From: Alphaproteobacteria bacterium
Lineage (GTDB): Bacteria; Pseudomonadota; Alphaproteobacteria; GCA-2731375
DNA length: 64,000 bases
Direction: 5' to 3'
Assembly (NCBI GenBank): GCA_016776605.1
Contig: JADHTB010000001.1
Coordinates: forward strand, 186,001 to 250,000
The position numbers were made by a program, and so were the translations under genes. Under the pieces are notes generated by a model that saw only the letters and a list, made by a program, of their open reading frames with translations, was not told the DNA's origin and made no database searches. This document shows positions 56,061 through 64,000 of this stretch, piece by piece. Each line of letters opens with the position of its first letter. Position 1 is the stretch's first letter.

Positions 56061-56331
56061 TTGCAACTCTTTGAAATAACACAGAATTTTATTAACCTAT
56101 AGGGCTGACACCGGGCCATTTCGCCTGATTCGGACACACCTATTGGCGACCTTCGGCATGGCCGTGGGTTAATATTGTAGATTCCCCCCCCCGTTAACCG
56201 TTTTTTATCACCCGGTAGGCATGATTTGCCTAGGCACGGGGACAGAAGGCCCATCAGCTGCCCATCGATACACGGAACTGGCCGGAAAAAGACGGCCTCG
56301 CGTATGGCGTAACAAAGTTGGCGGGATTTAC
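56061..56331. other. fliF upstream region
   Basis: About 270 bases without a gene. It carries TTAACCTA (56092), an inverted GGTTAA (56167-56172) / TTAACC (56194-56199) pair flanking a run of nine C (56184-56192), and T6 after it. No sigma-54 or CtrA full site was found. Confidence 0.5.
56194..56201 (+). promoter_or_regulatory. TTAACCGT: CtrA-like half-site before fliF
   Basis: Seven of eight bases match TTAACCAT; it is right after a C9 tract. In Caulobacter fliF is directly CtrA-activated. Confidence 0.35.
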
Positions 56332-58086
56332 GTGAACAGTATTATTGCAATGGCCAAGGCACTAGGGCCTACCCGACTTCTGGCGGCAGGGGTGGTCCTG
56401 GCCACCGCTATAGCTTTCCTCGTGGTGCTGACGACCCGCCTCACCTCGCCCGACATGGCACTATTGTATGGTGAGCTGGCGCAGAATGATGCGGGGCAGA
56501 TCACCAGCAAACTCGAGGCCATGGGCGTGCCGTATGAGCTGAAGGCCAGCGGAACCGTTATTCATGTTCCAGCGCATCAGGTTCTGCGTCTACGCATGAC
56601 CATGGCCACGCAGGGTCTGCCAACCGGGGGCTCGGTCGGCTACGAATTATTCGACCGCACCGACTCTCTGGGCACCACCAGCTTCGTGCAAAACATAAAT
56701 CAATTGCGCGCCTTGGAAGGCGAGTTGGCCAGGACCATCGGCACAATTGAAACAATCGCCGCCGCGCGGGTGCATCTAGTTTTACCCCGGCGTGAATTAT
56801 TCAGCCGCGAGCGGCGCAAAGCTTCCGCCTCGATCATTTTGAAAGTACGCGGCCATCGCACCCTCGACGGCAATCAAGTGACGGCAATCCAGGCCCTGGT
56901 ATCGGCTGCCGTGGCTGGCCTGAAACCCGACTCGGTTTCCATTGTCGATGACCGGGGCACTTTATTGTCCCGGCAGGGCAACGCGAGTGATCCCTCCAGC
57001 TCCGGTTCCATAGGCAAGTTGCGCTTATCCTACGAAGCGCGGATCAAGAAATCACTTGAATCCATGATCGAACGTTCGGCCGGCATCGGCAATGTCCGCG
57101 TCGAAGTATCGGCCGATATGAACTTTGACCGAACGACCACCAATTCAGAATTGTACGATCCCGATAGCCAGGTAGCGCGATCATCTCAAACCGTTGAACA
57201 ATCGGAATTATCCGCCGAAAAAGAGACGAATGGCACCGTTTCGGTTTCCACCAATCTACCCGATGCGGAGGGAGGCGGCTCGTCCGGCAATAAAAATGAA
57301 AACAAATCCAACCGTGTCGAAGAAACAATTAATTATGAAATATCAAAGACCATCCGCACCCAGATCCATGAATCCGGCACCGTAAAACAACTCTCCATCG
57401 CGGTTCTGGTTGATGGCACCTATAGCACGACAGGCGAAGGCGAAACCGCCAAGCGCGTGTACAAGCCCCGCGACGCCGCGGAACTAAAACAGATTGAAGA
57501 TTTAGTCAGATCCTCCGCTGGTATCGATGCGGCCCGGGGCGATAGCGTGAAAGTTATTAATATGCGTTTTGCCCGTCTGGAGGATGACCCGGATTTCGCG
57601 GTCGATGACGGCTTCGTCTTTACCAAAGGCGACATTTTCCGCATGGCCGAGATCGGCTCCCTGGTGGTCGTCGGCATTTTGGTAATTTTCCTTGTTCTGC
57701 GCCCGCTGATGTCGCGGGTGCTGACACCGGCGCCAATCATAGGCAGCAATGGCCTGGCAATCGCGACGGATGAAGAGGGCAATCTTGTTCTCAGCGAAGA
57801 AGCCGCTATCGCCAATCAGTTGCCCGCGGCGCTGACATCGCAGCTAACCAACCCCGACATAATCAAGGCTGTTGAATCCGGTAACCTGGGAGACGGCGAG
57901 GCGCAAGAGTTGCTCCAAGCCGCTGTCGCCCGCCTGCACGGCCAATCGGCTGCGGACCAAATCGACATGGCTGCAATTGACGGCCGCGTGGCCGATAGCT
58001 CAACGAAAAAATTAGTCGAGATGGTGAAAAACCATCCCGACGAAGCCGTAGCGATCATGCGCACCTGGATGTATCAGGAAGCTTAG
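56332..58086 (+). CDS. fliF: Flagellar MS-ring protein FliF
   Basis: About 584 residues. Two membrane helices (about 13-36 and 440-460) anchor the ring; between them lie the YscJ/FliF domains with LLYGELAQNDAGQI, GYELFDRTDSLGTTSFVQNINQLRALEGELARTI and ARVHLVLPRRELF. The C-terminal DSSTKKLVEMVKNHPDEAVAIMRTWMYQEA binds FliG. GTG at 56332 (VNSIIAMAKALGP) follows GGCGGGA and fits the family start; the frame is open to 56221 without conservation. Confidence 0.95.
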   Translation: MNSIIAMAKALGPTRLLAAGVVLATAIAFLVVLTTRLTSPDMALLYGELAQNDAGQITSKLEAMGVPYELKASGTVIHVPAHQVLRLRMTMATQGLPTGGSVGYELFDRTDSLGTTSFVQNINQLRALEGELARTIGTIETIAAARVHLVLPRRELFSRERRKASASIILKVRGHRTLDGNQVTAIQALVSAAVAGLKPDSVSIVDDRGTLLSRQGNASDPSSSGSIGKLRLSYEARIKKSLESMIERSAGIGNVRVEVSADMNFDRTTTNSELYDPDSQVARSSQTVEQSELSAEKETNGTVSVSTNLPDAEGGGSSGNKNENKSNRVEETINYEISKTIRTQIHESGTVKQLSIAVLVDGTYSTTGEGETAKRVYKPRDAAELKQIEDLVRSSAGIDAARGDSVKVINMRFARLEDDPDFAVDDGFVFTKGDIFRMAEIGSLVVVGILVIFLVLRPLMSRVLTPAPIIGSNGLAIATDEEGNLVLSEEAAIANQLPAALTSQLTNPDIIKAVESGNLGDGEAQELLQAAVARLHGQSAADQIDMAAIDGRVADSSTKKLVEMVKNHPDEAVAIMRTWMYQEA

Positions 58087-58098
58087 GAAGAATTTATC

Positions 58099-59121
58099 AT
58101 GGCAGGTGAAGTTGCAGAACGCATTAACGGGCTTTCCGGCCCGGAAAAAGCAGCCGTAATCATGCTGGCGCTCGGCAATGACAACGGCTCTGTGTTATGG
58201 CCGTTGATGGATGACGAGGAAATCAAGGACATTTCCATGGCCATGGCGACTTTGGGAAAGATTGATCCTGAAGTCATCGAATATCTGGTCATCGATTTCG
58301 CCACGCAGATGAGTTCAACGGGAACCATCGTCGGTTCGTTGGACAGCACGGAACGTTTGTTACGGGATATCCTGCCGGACGACCGGGTCGACACGATCTT
58401 GGAAGACATCCGCGGTCCGGCCGGACGCACCATGTGGGATAAACTATCCAACGTGAACGAAATCGTTCTGGCCAATTATCTCCGTAACGAATATCCGCAA
58501 ACCGTCGCGGTCGTGCTTTCAAAAATCCGTTCAGAGCACGCAGCCCGGGTGTTGTCCTCCTTACCCGAGGATTTCGCATTGGAAGTGGTGATGCGCATGC
58601 TGCGCATGGAGTCTGTACAGAAGGATATTCTAGACAAGGTGGAACGCACCCTGCGGGTCGAATTCATGAACAACCTTGCCCGTACCAACCGGCGCGACAG
58701 TCACGAATTAATGGCCGACATCTTTAACAATCTGGACCGCAATGCCGAGGGCCGGTTCATGGCGTCGCTGGAAGAACGCAATCGGGACGCGGCCGAAAAA
58801 ATTAAGGCGCTGATGTTCACTTTCGAGGATCTGCTGCGCCTGGATCCAGGTGGCGTACAGACCCTGATCCGCAGCGTGGAAAACAACCGCCTGGCGCTGG
58901 CATTAAAAGGATCCTCGGATTCCATACGGGATTTATTCTTTTCGAATATGTCGGAACGGGCCGCGAAGATCCTCCGCGAGGACATGGATGCCATGGGTCC
59001 GGTTCGGCTGCGGGATGTAGATGAATGCCAGACCGAAATTGTTTCCGCCGCCAAGGATCTCGCCGACCGTGGCGAAATCATGCTGGCTGACAACAAAGAA
59101 GACGACGAGTTGATCTACTAA
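58099..59121 (+). CDS. fliG: Flagellar motor switch protein FliG
   Basis: 340 residues. Middle domain [30 protein letters not shown] carries the EHPQTIA-type motif, and the C-terminal torque helix shows [31 protein letters not shown] with the charged residues that contact MotA. 13 bases after fliF. Rotor subunit joining FliF to FliM/FliN. Confidence 0.96.
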   Translation: MAGEVAERINGLSGPEKAAVIMLALGNDNGSVLWPLMDDEEIKDISMAMATLGKIDPEVIEYLVIDFATQMSSTGTIVGSLDSTERLLRDILPDDRVDTILEDIRGPAGRTMWDKLSNVNEIVLANYLRNEYPQTVAVVLSKIRSEHAARVLSSLPEDFALEVVMRMLRMESVQKDILDKVERTLRVEFMNNLARTNRRDSHELMADIFNNLDRNAEGRFMASLEERNRDAAEKIKALMFTFEDLLRLDPGGVQTLIRSVENNRLALALKGSSDSIRDLFFSNMSERAAKILREDMDAMGPVRLRDVDECQTEIVSAAKDLADRGEIMLADNKEDDELIY

Positions 59122-59143
59122 TGACCGGAGAGGGATAAAAAAA

Positions 59144-60037
59144 ATGGCGAAATTCCTTTTCGACAATCATTTTGATGTCGATGGCAGCGGTAAGCTCAAG
59201 CCGGATGAAAAGCCGGAAGCTTTGTATACCGAAGAAAACCTTGCCGCGGCCCGGGGTGAGGCGCAACAGATCGGTTTTGCTGCCGGCAAAGAAGAGGCCA
59301 TGGGCGAAATTGAAAATTTGGCCGCCAATACTTTGCAAAATATAGCCGCGGCCATTGGCAATATCGGCGCCCAGCATGAACAGGCCGTACTGGCCTTGAA
59401 GCAAGAGGCAGCTCAAATGGCCATGGTCATTGCCGGCAAGCTGGCCCCGGCCCTGTTGCAGAAAGAACCTTTGTACGAGATTAGAAGTCTGATCAAGGAA
59501 TGCCTGGAATTGGTCCCGGATGAACCTCGCATCGTGGTCCGCGTTGACGAATCCCTGGTTGATTTTTTGGCCGAGGATATTGATCAGTTGGCAATCCGCG
59601 GCGGTTTTCAAGGCAGTGTGGTACTGCTCGGCGAAGCAAATATAACCGGCGCTGATTGCCGCGTCGAATGGGCCGACGGCGGGGCGGAGCGCAATGTGGA
59701 CGCCTTGTTCCAGAAAATCGAAACCGCGGTGAGCCGCTATTGCGCCAACATCGCCGACCAAGTCGAGCAAATCGAGCAGGCCATTCAAAAAGACAAATCC
59801 CAGGCTGGCGATCACGATGCCGATCAGGACATGACCGCGCAGAGCCAAAGCGGGGAAGACCTCTTGATCGCGGCATCAAGTATTGACGACGATCCGTTTC
59901 CCCTGCCACCCGGTGCCGAGAATGTAGGCGTCGTGGAAAATCCGCTGCCGCGACTGTCGCGGGCTGCCGGCTATGTCCCTTCCCCCCATGATGACGCCAA
60001 GGACGAGTTGGCGCCAACAGCAACGATTGAGCCTTAG
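59144..60037 (+). CDS. FliH/FlbE-like flagellar assembly protein
   Basis: 297 residues. N-terminal FDNHFDVDGSGKLKPDEKPEALYTEE then Ala/Glu-rich helix, and a central FliH-like domain with MAMVIAGKLAPALLQKEPLYEIRSLIKECLELVPDEPRIVVRVDESL and CRVEWADGGAERNVDALFQKIETAV. The C-terminal ~90 residues are acidic and poorly conserved. FliH regulates the export ATPase FliI; the Caulobacter gene in this spot is flbE. FliI is not in the window. Confidence 0.85.
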   Translation: MAKFLFDNHFDVDGSGKLKPDEKPEALYTEENLAAARGEAQQIGFAAGKEEAMGEIENLAANTLQNIAAAIGNIGAQHEQAVLALKQEAAQMAMVIAGKLAPALLQKEPLYEIRSLIKECLELVPDEPRIVVRVDESLVDFLAEDIDQLAIRGGFQGSVVLLGEANITGADCRVEWADGGAERNVDALFQKIETAVSRYCANIADQVEQIEQAIQKDKSQAGDHDADQDMTAQSQSGEDLLIAASSIDDDPFPLPPGAENVGVVENPLPRLSRAAGYVPSPHDDAKDELAPTATIEP

Positions 60038-60046
60038 GAGCCCCCG

Positions 60047-60475
60047 ATGGCTGACGATGACGAACAAACAGACGACGAAATGACCATGGAAGAAGCCATG
60101 GCGGCGGAGGCGGCGGAGGCACCGGAAGCCGGCACCGCACCTGATTTAGAAGAGACCTCGGATCAAAGCTCCGGCGGCGACGCGATCCTGCAATCGGGTG
60201 GGGAGGACGGTGACGAAAATCAACGCACCGCGACCGATTTGGCCGCCGTCTACAATATCCCGGTCAAAGTTTCCGCCGTGCTGGGCCGATCGACCATGCA
60301 GGTCAGTTCCTTGCTCAAGATGGGCCAGGGCGCGGTCATTGAATTGGACCGTAAAGTCGGCGAAGCCATTGATATTTATGTCAATAATCGCCTGGTGGCA
60401 CGGGGCGAAGTTGTCGTGGTCGATGAACGTCTGGGTGTCACCATGACCGAAATCATTAAAGGCGATAAGGCCTGA
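60047..60475 (+). CDS. fliN: Flagellar motor switch protein FliN
   Basis: 142 residues. The conserved SpoA domain VYNIPVKVSAVLGRSTMQVSSLLKMGQGAVIELDRKVGEAIDIYVNNRLVARGEVVVVDERLGVTMTEI is at the C-terminus; the first ~65 residues are an acidic Glu/Ala-rich leader. FliN forms the lower C-ring. Stops two bases before the motA-like start. Confidence 0.95.
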   Translation: MADDDEQTDDEMTMEEAMAAEAAEAPEAGTAPDLEETSDQSSGGDAILQSGGEDGDENQRTATDLAAVYNIPVKVSAVLGRSTMQVSSLLKMGQGAVIELDRKVGEAIDIYVNNRLVARGEVVVVDERLGVTMTEIIKGDKA

Positions 60476-60477
60476 AC

Positions 60478-61287
60478 ATGGCCAAAGCAAAGACAATGCC
60501 CCAAAACCGTGGCGGTGGAACCTCTCTCGCCACTGTCACTGGCTTGTTATCGGGCTTCGCCCTGGTCATTGCCGCCATGTTTTGGGGTGGCTCTCCGTCC
60601 TCATTTTTCGATGGCCCGGCGCTGTTGATTGTCTTTGGCGGCACCTTCGCCGTCACTCTGGCGTCGTATTCAATGGGCGACATAGCACGGGCGGCGGCCG
60701 CCATGGGCCAAGTGATGATACACCGCGACCACGATCCCAGCCAGGCGGCCTATCGGATTGTTGAATTGGCCGAACAGGCGCGCAACGACGGCGTATTAGG
60801 TTTGCAGGGCCGTCTGCAAAAATTGAAATCCGAACCATTCCTGATAAAGGCCATGGCAATGGTGGTGGACGGCACGCCGGGCGAAATGGTCGAACGCATC
60901 ATGCGCCGGGAGGTCGATACCACCGCCGGCCGGCAACAAACTTCCGCTGATGTTTTCAGCAAAGCGGCCGAGGTGTCCCCGGCCATGGGATTAATCGGCA
61001 CCCTGGTCGGCCTGGTACAGATGCTGGGCAGTTTAAACGATCCCTCGACGATCGGACCAGCCATGGCCATTGCCTTGTTAACAACATTCTATGGCGCGGT
61101 GCTTTCCAACATGGTCTTCGCCCCGTTGGCTACCAAGCTGGAACGCGCCAGCGACGGAGAAGCTCTAGTACATAACGTTTATCTGACTGGCGCGGCTTCG
61201 ATCGGGCGGCAGGAAAACCCACGACGGCTGGAAATGCTGCTGAATGCCATGCTGCCGCCCACCCATCGAATTCAATATTTTGACTAA
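60478..61287 (+). CDS. MotA/PomA-like motility stator protein
   Basis: 269 residues with four membrane helices. GLLSGFALVIAAMFWGG and PALLIVFGGTFAVTLASY are helices 1-2; helices 3-4 carry SPAMGLIGTLVGLVQMLGSLNDPSTIGPAMAIALLTTFYGAVLSNMVFAPLATKLE, the conserved ion-channel wall. Cytoplasmic loop with RIVELAEQARNDGVLGLQ. It follows fliN by two bases, so it is in the flagellar operon. A MotB/PomB partner is not next to it. Confidence 0.9.
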   Translation: MAKAKTMPQNRGGGTSLATVTGLLSGFALVIAAMFWGGSPSSFFDGPALLIVFGGTFAVTLASYSMGDIARAAAAMGQVMIHRDHDPSQAAYRIVELAEQARNDGVLGLQGRLQKLKSEPFLIKAMAMVVDGTPGEMVERIMRREVDTTAGRQQTSADVFSKAAEVSPAMGLIGTLVGLVQMLGSLNDPSTIGPAMAIALLTTFYGAVLSNMVFAPLATKLERASDGEALVHNVYLTGAASIGRQENPRRLEMLLNAMLPPTHRIQYFD

Positions 61288-61308
61288 GCAGGATTTGGAG
61301 TTCCCATT

Positions 61309-62700
61309 ATGCGTTTATTGATCATCGGCAATCTTGACGGCCAAGTGGCGGCAGCGACGCAAATCGCCATGCAGCGAGGCGCCAAGGTCGCGCATGCCGG
61401 ATCAGCCGAAATCGCCTTGGAGCATTTGCGTGCGGGTCGTGGCGCCGATATAGCGATGATGGAAGTTGACCTGGACATCAAACAGTTCGTCCAGAGTCTG
61501 GACCGGGAACGCATCGTCATACCCGTCGTGGCCTGCGGTATCGAAACCGATCCTGAAACGGCAGCGAATGCAATCCGGGCCGGTGCCAAGGAATATGTTC
61601 CCCTGCCGCCCGACCCGGAATTGATTGCGGCCGTTCTCGAGGCGGTAACGGAAGAAAATCAGTCGATGATCTTCCAGGATCCCGCCTTCATATCCGTTGT
61701 CAGCCTAGCCGACCAGGTTGCCAAGAGTGAAGCCAGCATTCTGATTACCGGCGAGTCGGGCAGCGGCAAGGAATTGATGGCCCGGTACGTACACGAGAAT
61801 AGCCGCAGAGCCCAACGTCAGTTTATCTCGGTCAACTGTGCCGCGATCCCGGAAAATCTTTTGGAATCAGAGTTGTTTGGCCATGAGAAGGGCGCCTTCA
61901 CCGGCGCCATCGCACGCCGCATAGGCAAGTTTGAGGAGGCCGATGGCGGCACCCTGCTGCTGGACGAAATCAGCGAGATGGAGCCCCGCCTGCAAGCCAA
62001 GTTACTGCGCGCCATACAAGAACGAGAAATTGACCGTATCGGCGGCGGGCAGCCTATTAAAATCAATATCCGTTTGATCGCCACGTCCAACCGCGATCTT
62101 GTTGAAGCGGTTAAGGACGGCTCATTCCGGGAAGATCTGCTGTTTCGCCTGAATGTGGTCAACCTGCGGGTCCCTTCCTTGCACGAACGGCCCGCTGACA
62201 TCGTCTTGTTGGCCAAGCATTTTGCGAAAAAATATGCCGAAGCCAACGGCATGCCCCAACGCCCGGTGGCGGACGAAACGATTGCGCTGCTGGAGTCACT
62301 GCCCTGGCCGGGCAATGTGCGGGAACTGGAAAATACAATTCATCGCGCAATTTTGATGGCCAGCGGCACAGAAATCACCACGGATGCCATTATGACGCCC
62401 GATGGCCAGTCAACCAAGATCGCTGAAAGGCTTCAAAACACCGGCGTCATTGGTATCAACGGGGCAATCGATGCTGAAAACGACGGCGCCGATCAATCAT
62501 CCCGCCTTGTTGGGCGCACGGTAGCGGATGTGGAGCGGGATTTGATTATCGATACTCTGTATCACTGTCTGGGTAACCGCACTCATGCCGCCAACATTCT
62601 TGGCATATCAATCCGCACCTTGCGCAACAAACTGAAACTGTACACCGACGATGGGGTGCATGTGCCCGTGCCCGGCGAAACCAGCGGCGCCAGCGTCTAG
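61309..62700 (+). CDS. flbD: Sigma-54-dependent flagellar regulator FlbD
   Basis: 463 residues. N-terminal receiver-like domain (1-115) in which the phospho-acceptor position is Glu52 (AMMEVDL) rather than Asp. AAA+ domain with Walker A GESGSGKE (148-155), the sigma-54 contact loop GAFTGA (195-200), GGTLLLDEISEM and R-finger region. C-terminal HTH THAANILGISIRTLRNKLKLY. Activates class III flagellar genes from sigma-54 promoters such as that before fliK. Confidence 0.95.
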   Translation: MRLLIIGNLDGQVAAATQIAMQRGAKVAHAGSAEIALEHLRAGRGADIAMMEVDLDIKQFVQSLDRERIVIPVVACGIETDPETAANAIRAGAKEYVPLPPDPELIAAVLEAVTEENQSMIFQDPAFISVVSLADQVAKSEASILITGESGSGKELMARYVHENSRRAQRQFISVNCAAIPENLLESELFGHEKGAFTGAIARRIGKFEEADGGTLLLDEISEMEPRLQAKLLRAIQEREIDRIGGGQPIKINIRLIATSNRDLVEAVKDGSFREDLLFRLNVVNLRVPSLHERPADIVLLAKHFAKKYAEANGMPQRPVADETIALLESLPWPGNVRELENTIHRAILMASGTEITTDAIMTPDGQSTKIAERLQNTGVIGINGAIDAENDGADQSSRLVGRTVADVERDLIIDTLYHCLGNRTHAANILGISIRTLRNKLKLYTDDGVHVPVPGETSGASV

Positions 62701-62723
62701 ATTCCAGCAGGACCTTTCAGTAA

Positions 62724-64000
62724 ATGAGTGATACATCCGGAGATCGCGGCGTTCCCGCCCTGCCGGCGCAGAGCGGCGTAGTCGGGGCCGCCGGCGCTGA
62801 CGGCGCCGCCGGCGCCGCGCCCGCGATCGACTTTGGCGCCATGGCGCTAAATGTATTTGCGCGCATGCGTCAGGGCGATATCGCCCTGGCCCTGGGCGTA
62901 TCCGCCATCCTGGTGGTCCTGATCCTACCGTTGCCCAGTTGGCTCTTGGATGTGGCCTTGGCTCTATCCATTACTTTTGCCGTGATGATCCTGATGACGT
63001 GCCTCTTCATCGCCCGGCCATTGGAATTCTCGTCATTTCCGACCGTTTTGTTGATCGCGACAATGTTGCGATTATCACTCAATCTGGCGTCGACCCGGCT
63101 GATATTGGCGCATGGCCATGAAGGCACTCATGCCGCCGGCCGGGTTATCGAGGCCTTTGGTAACTTCGTCATGGGGGGCAATTTCGTCATTGGCGTAATC
63201 GTTTTCTCCATCCTGATCATTGTTAATTTTATTGTTATCACCAAGGGTTCCGGCCGCATCGCCGAGGTCGCCGCCCGTTTCAGCCTGGATGCCATGCCAG
63301 GCAAGCAGATGGCCATCGATGCTGATCTATCCGCCGGCCTGATCAACGAGGATGACGCACGCTTGCGCCGCCGAAATCTGGAGGATGAAAGCACCTTCTT
63401 CGGGGCCATGGATGGTGCCGCCAAGTTTGTCCGCGGTGACGCCATCGCCGGTTTGCTGATCACCTTTATCAACATTATCGGCGGCATTATCGTCGGCGTG
63501 GCGCAAAATGATATGAGCTTTGCCGACGCCACCCAGTCCTACACATTGCTGACGGTTGGTGATGGCCTGGTGTCGCAAATTCCGGCCCTGATCGTCTCCA
63601 CCGCATCGGGCCTGCTGGTGTCGAAAGCCGGCGTTGTCGGCTCCACCGACAAGGCGCTGTTCGCGCAATTATCGGGTTACCCCAAAGCCATGGGACTGGT
63701 CAGCTTTCTGTTGCTCTGCCTGTCCTTGTTGCCGGGCCTGCCCTTGCTGCCATTCATGATTTTGTCGATCATCACCGGCACCATCACCTGGCGCTTGATG
63801 CAGCGGAATTCTCTTGCGGAAACCCAGGCGGCCGACGTCGCACAACAGGAAATCGACGATGCGGAACCGATGGAGGAGCCCATTTCCACGGCTCTGGCGA
63901 TTGACGAATTACGCATCGAACTAGGTTATGGCCTGCTTTCCCTGATCAATGATACCCGCGGCCATCGTCTGACCGATCAGATCAAGGCCCTGCGCCGGCA
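62724..64000 (+). CDS. flhA: Flagellar export gate protein FlhA, 3'-truncated by window edge
   Basis: About 425 codons are inside the window. After an Ala/Gly-rich leader (AGADGAAGAAPAID) the membrane domain begins: DIALALGVSAILVVLILPLPSWLLDVALALSI, RLSLNLASTRLIL, VMGGNFVIGVIVFSILIIVNFIVITKGSGRIAEVAARFSLDAMPGKQMAIDADLSAGLI (FHIPEP signature region), GDAIAGLLITFINIIGG and QIPALIVSTASGLLVSKAG. The cytoplasmic domain starts about residue 370. ATG at 62724; stop lies beyond 64000. Confidence 0.96.
   Translation, partial: MSDTSGDRGVPALPAQSGVVGAAGADGAAGAAPAIDFGAMALNVFARMRQGDIALALGVSAILVVLILPLPSWLLDVALALSITFAVMILMTCLFIARPLEFSSFPTVLLIATMLRLSLNLASTRLILAHGHEGTHAAGRVIEAFGNFVMGGNFVIGVIVFSILIIVNFIVITKGSGRIAEVAARFSLDAMPGKQMAIDADLSAGLINEDDARLRRRNLEDESTFFGAMDGAAKFVRGDAIAGLLITFINIIGGIIVGVAQNDMSFADATQSYTLLTVGDGLVSQIPALIVSTASGLLVSKAGVVGSTDKALFAQLSGYPKAMGLVSFLLLCLSLLPGLPLLPFMILSIITGTITWRLMQRNSLAETQAADVAQQEIDDAEPMEEPISTALAIDELRIELGYGLLSLINDTRGHRLTDQIKALRR

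Overview
The window looks like a chromosomal segment of a free-living, motile alphaproteobacterium, most likely a relative of Rhodospirillales. This rests on the SciP (DUF1153) and FlbD flagellar regulators, the fliF-fliG-fliH/flbE-fliN-flbD-flhA gene order, a PstA with the long alphaproteobacterial N-terminal extension, and overall codon use. No plasmid or phage hallmark genes are visible.

Layout. 1-1.45 kb: end of a hydantoinase B/oxoprolinase-type gene. 1.5-8.7 kb (minus strand): a complete phosphate-starvation locus phoR-pstS-pstC-pstA-pstB-phoU-phoB with a three-unit Pho box in front of pstS. 9.2-11 kb: a cyclase-like/SRPBCC protein and a SnoaL-like protein. 11.2-17.7 kb (minus): tRNA-Lys, tgt and queA (queuosine), a periplasmic cyclophilin, coaD and gyrA. 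17.9-22.8 kb (minus): a marR-emrA-emrB-emrB type efflux operon with two paralogous pumps. 23-25.8 kb: a NIPSNAP protein, a luciferase-like flavin oxidoreductase and mnmA.

25.9-46.5 kb is a surface-glycan or flagellin-modification island. It holds an O-GlcNAc-transferase-like TPR protein, four radical SAM enzymes (one fused to a sulfotransferase-like domain, one with a B12-type N-terminus), a partial CDP-3,6-dideoxyhexose pathway (rfbF, rfbH, a reductase and a 3,5-epimerase), three further glycosyltransferases, an FkbM and a class I methyltransferase, and a UDP-sugar epimerase. It contains gene-fragment scars and CTAG-ended palindromic repeats, and is visibly more AT-rich in places than its flanks.

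46.5-64 kb is a flagellar locus: flgL and flgK (minus), a Sel1-repeat protein, then fliK-flgD-flgE, sciP, and fliF-fliG-fliH-fliN-motA-flbD-flhA (flhA runs off the right edge). A well-matched sigma-54 promoter lies before fliK and its likely activator FlbD is encoded in the window. TTAACCAT-type CtrA half-sites occur before several island genes, and related sites precede sciP and fliF. Together these suggest that the glycosylation island and the flagellum could be co-regulated, with the island decorating flagellin or the cell surface; this is inference. All calls were made by reading the sequence; no database search was run.
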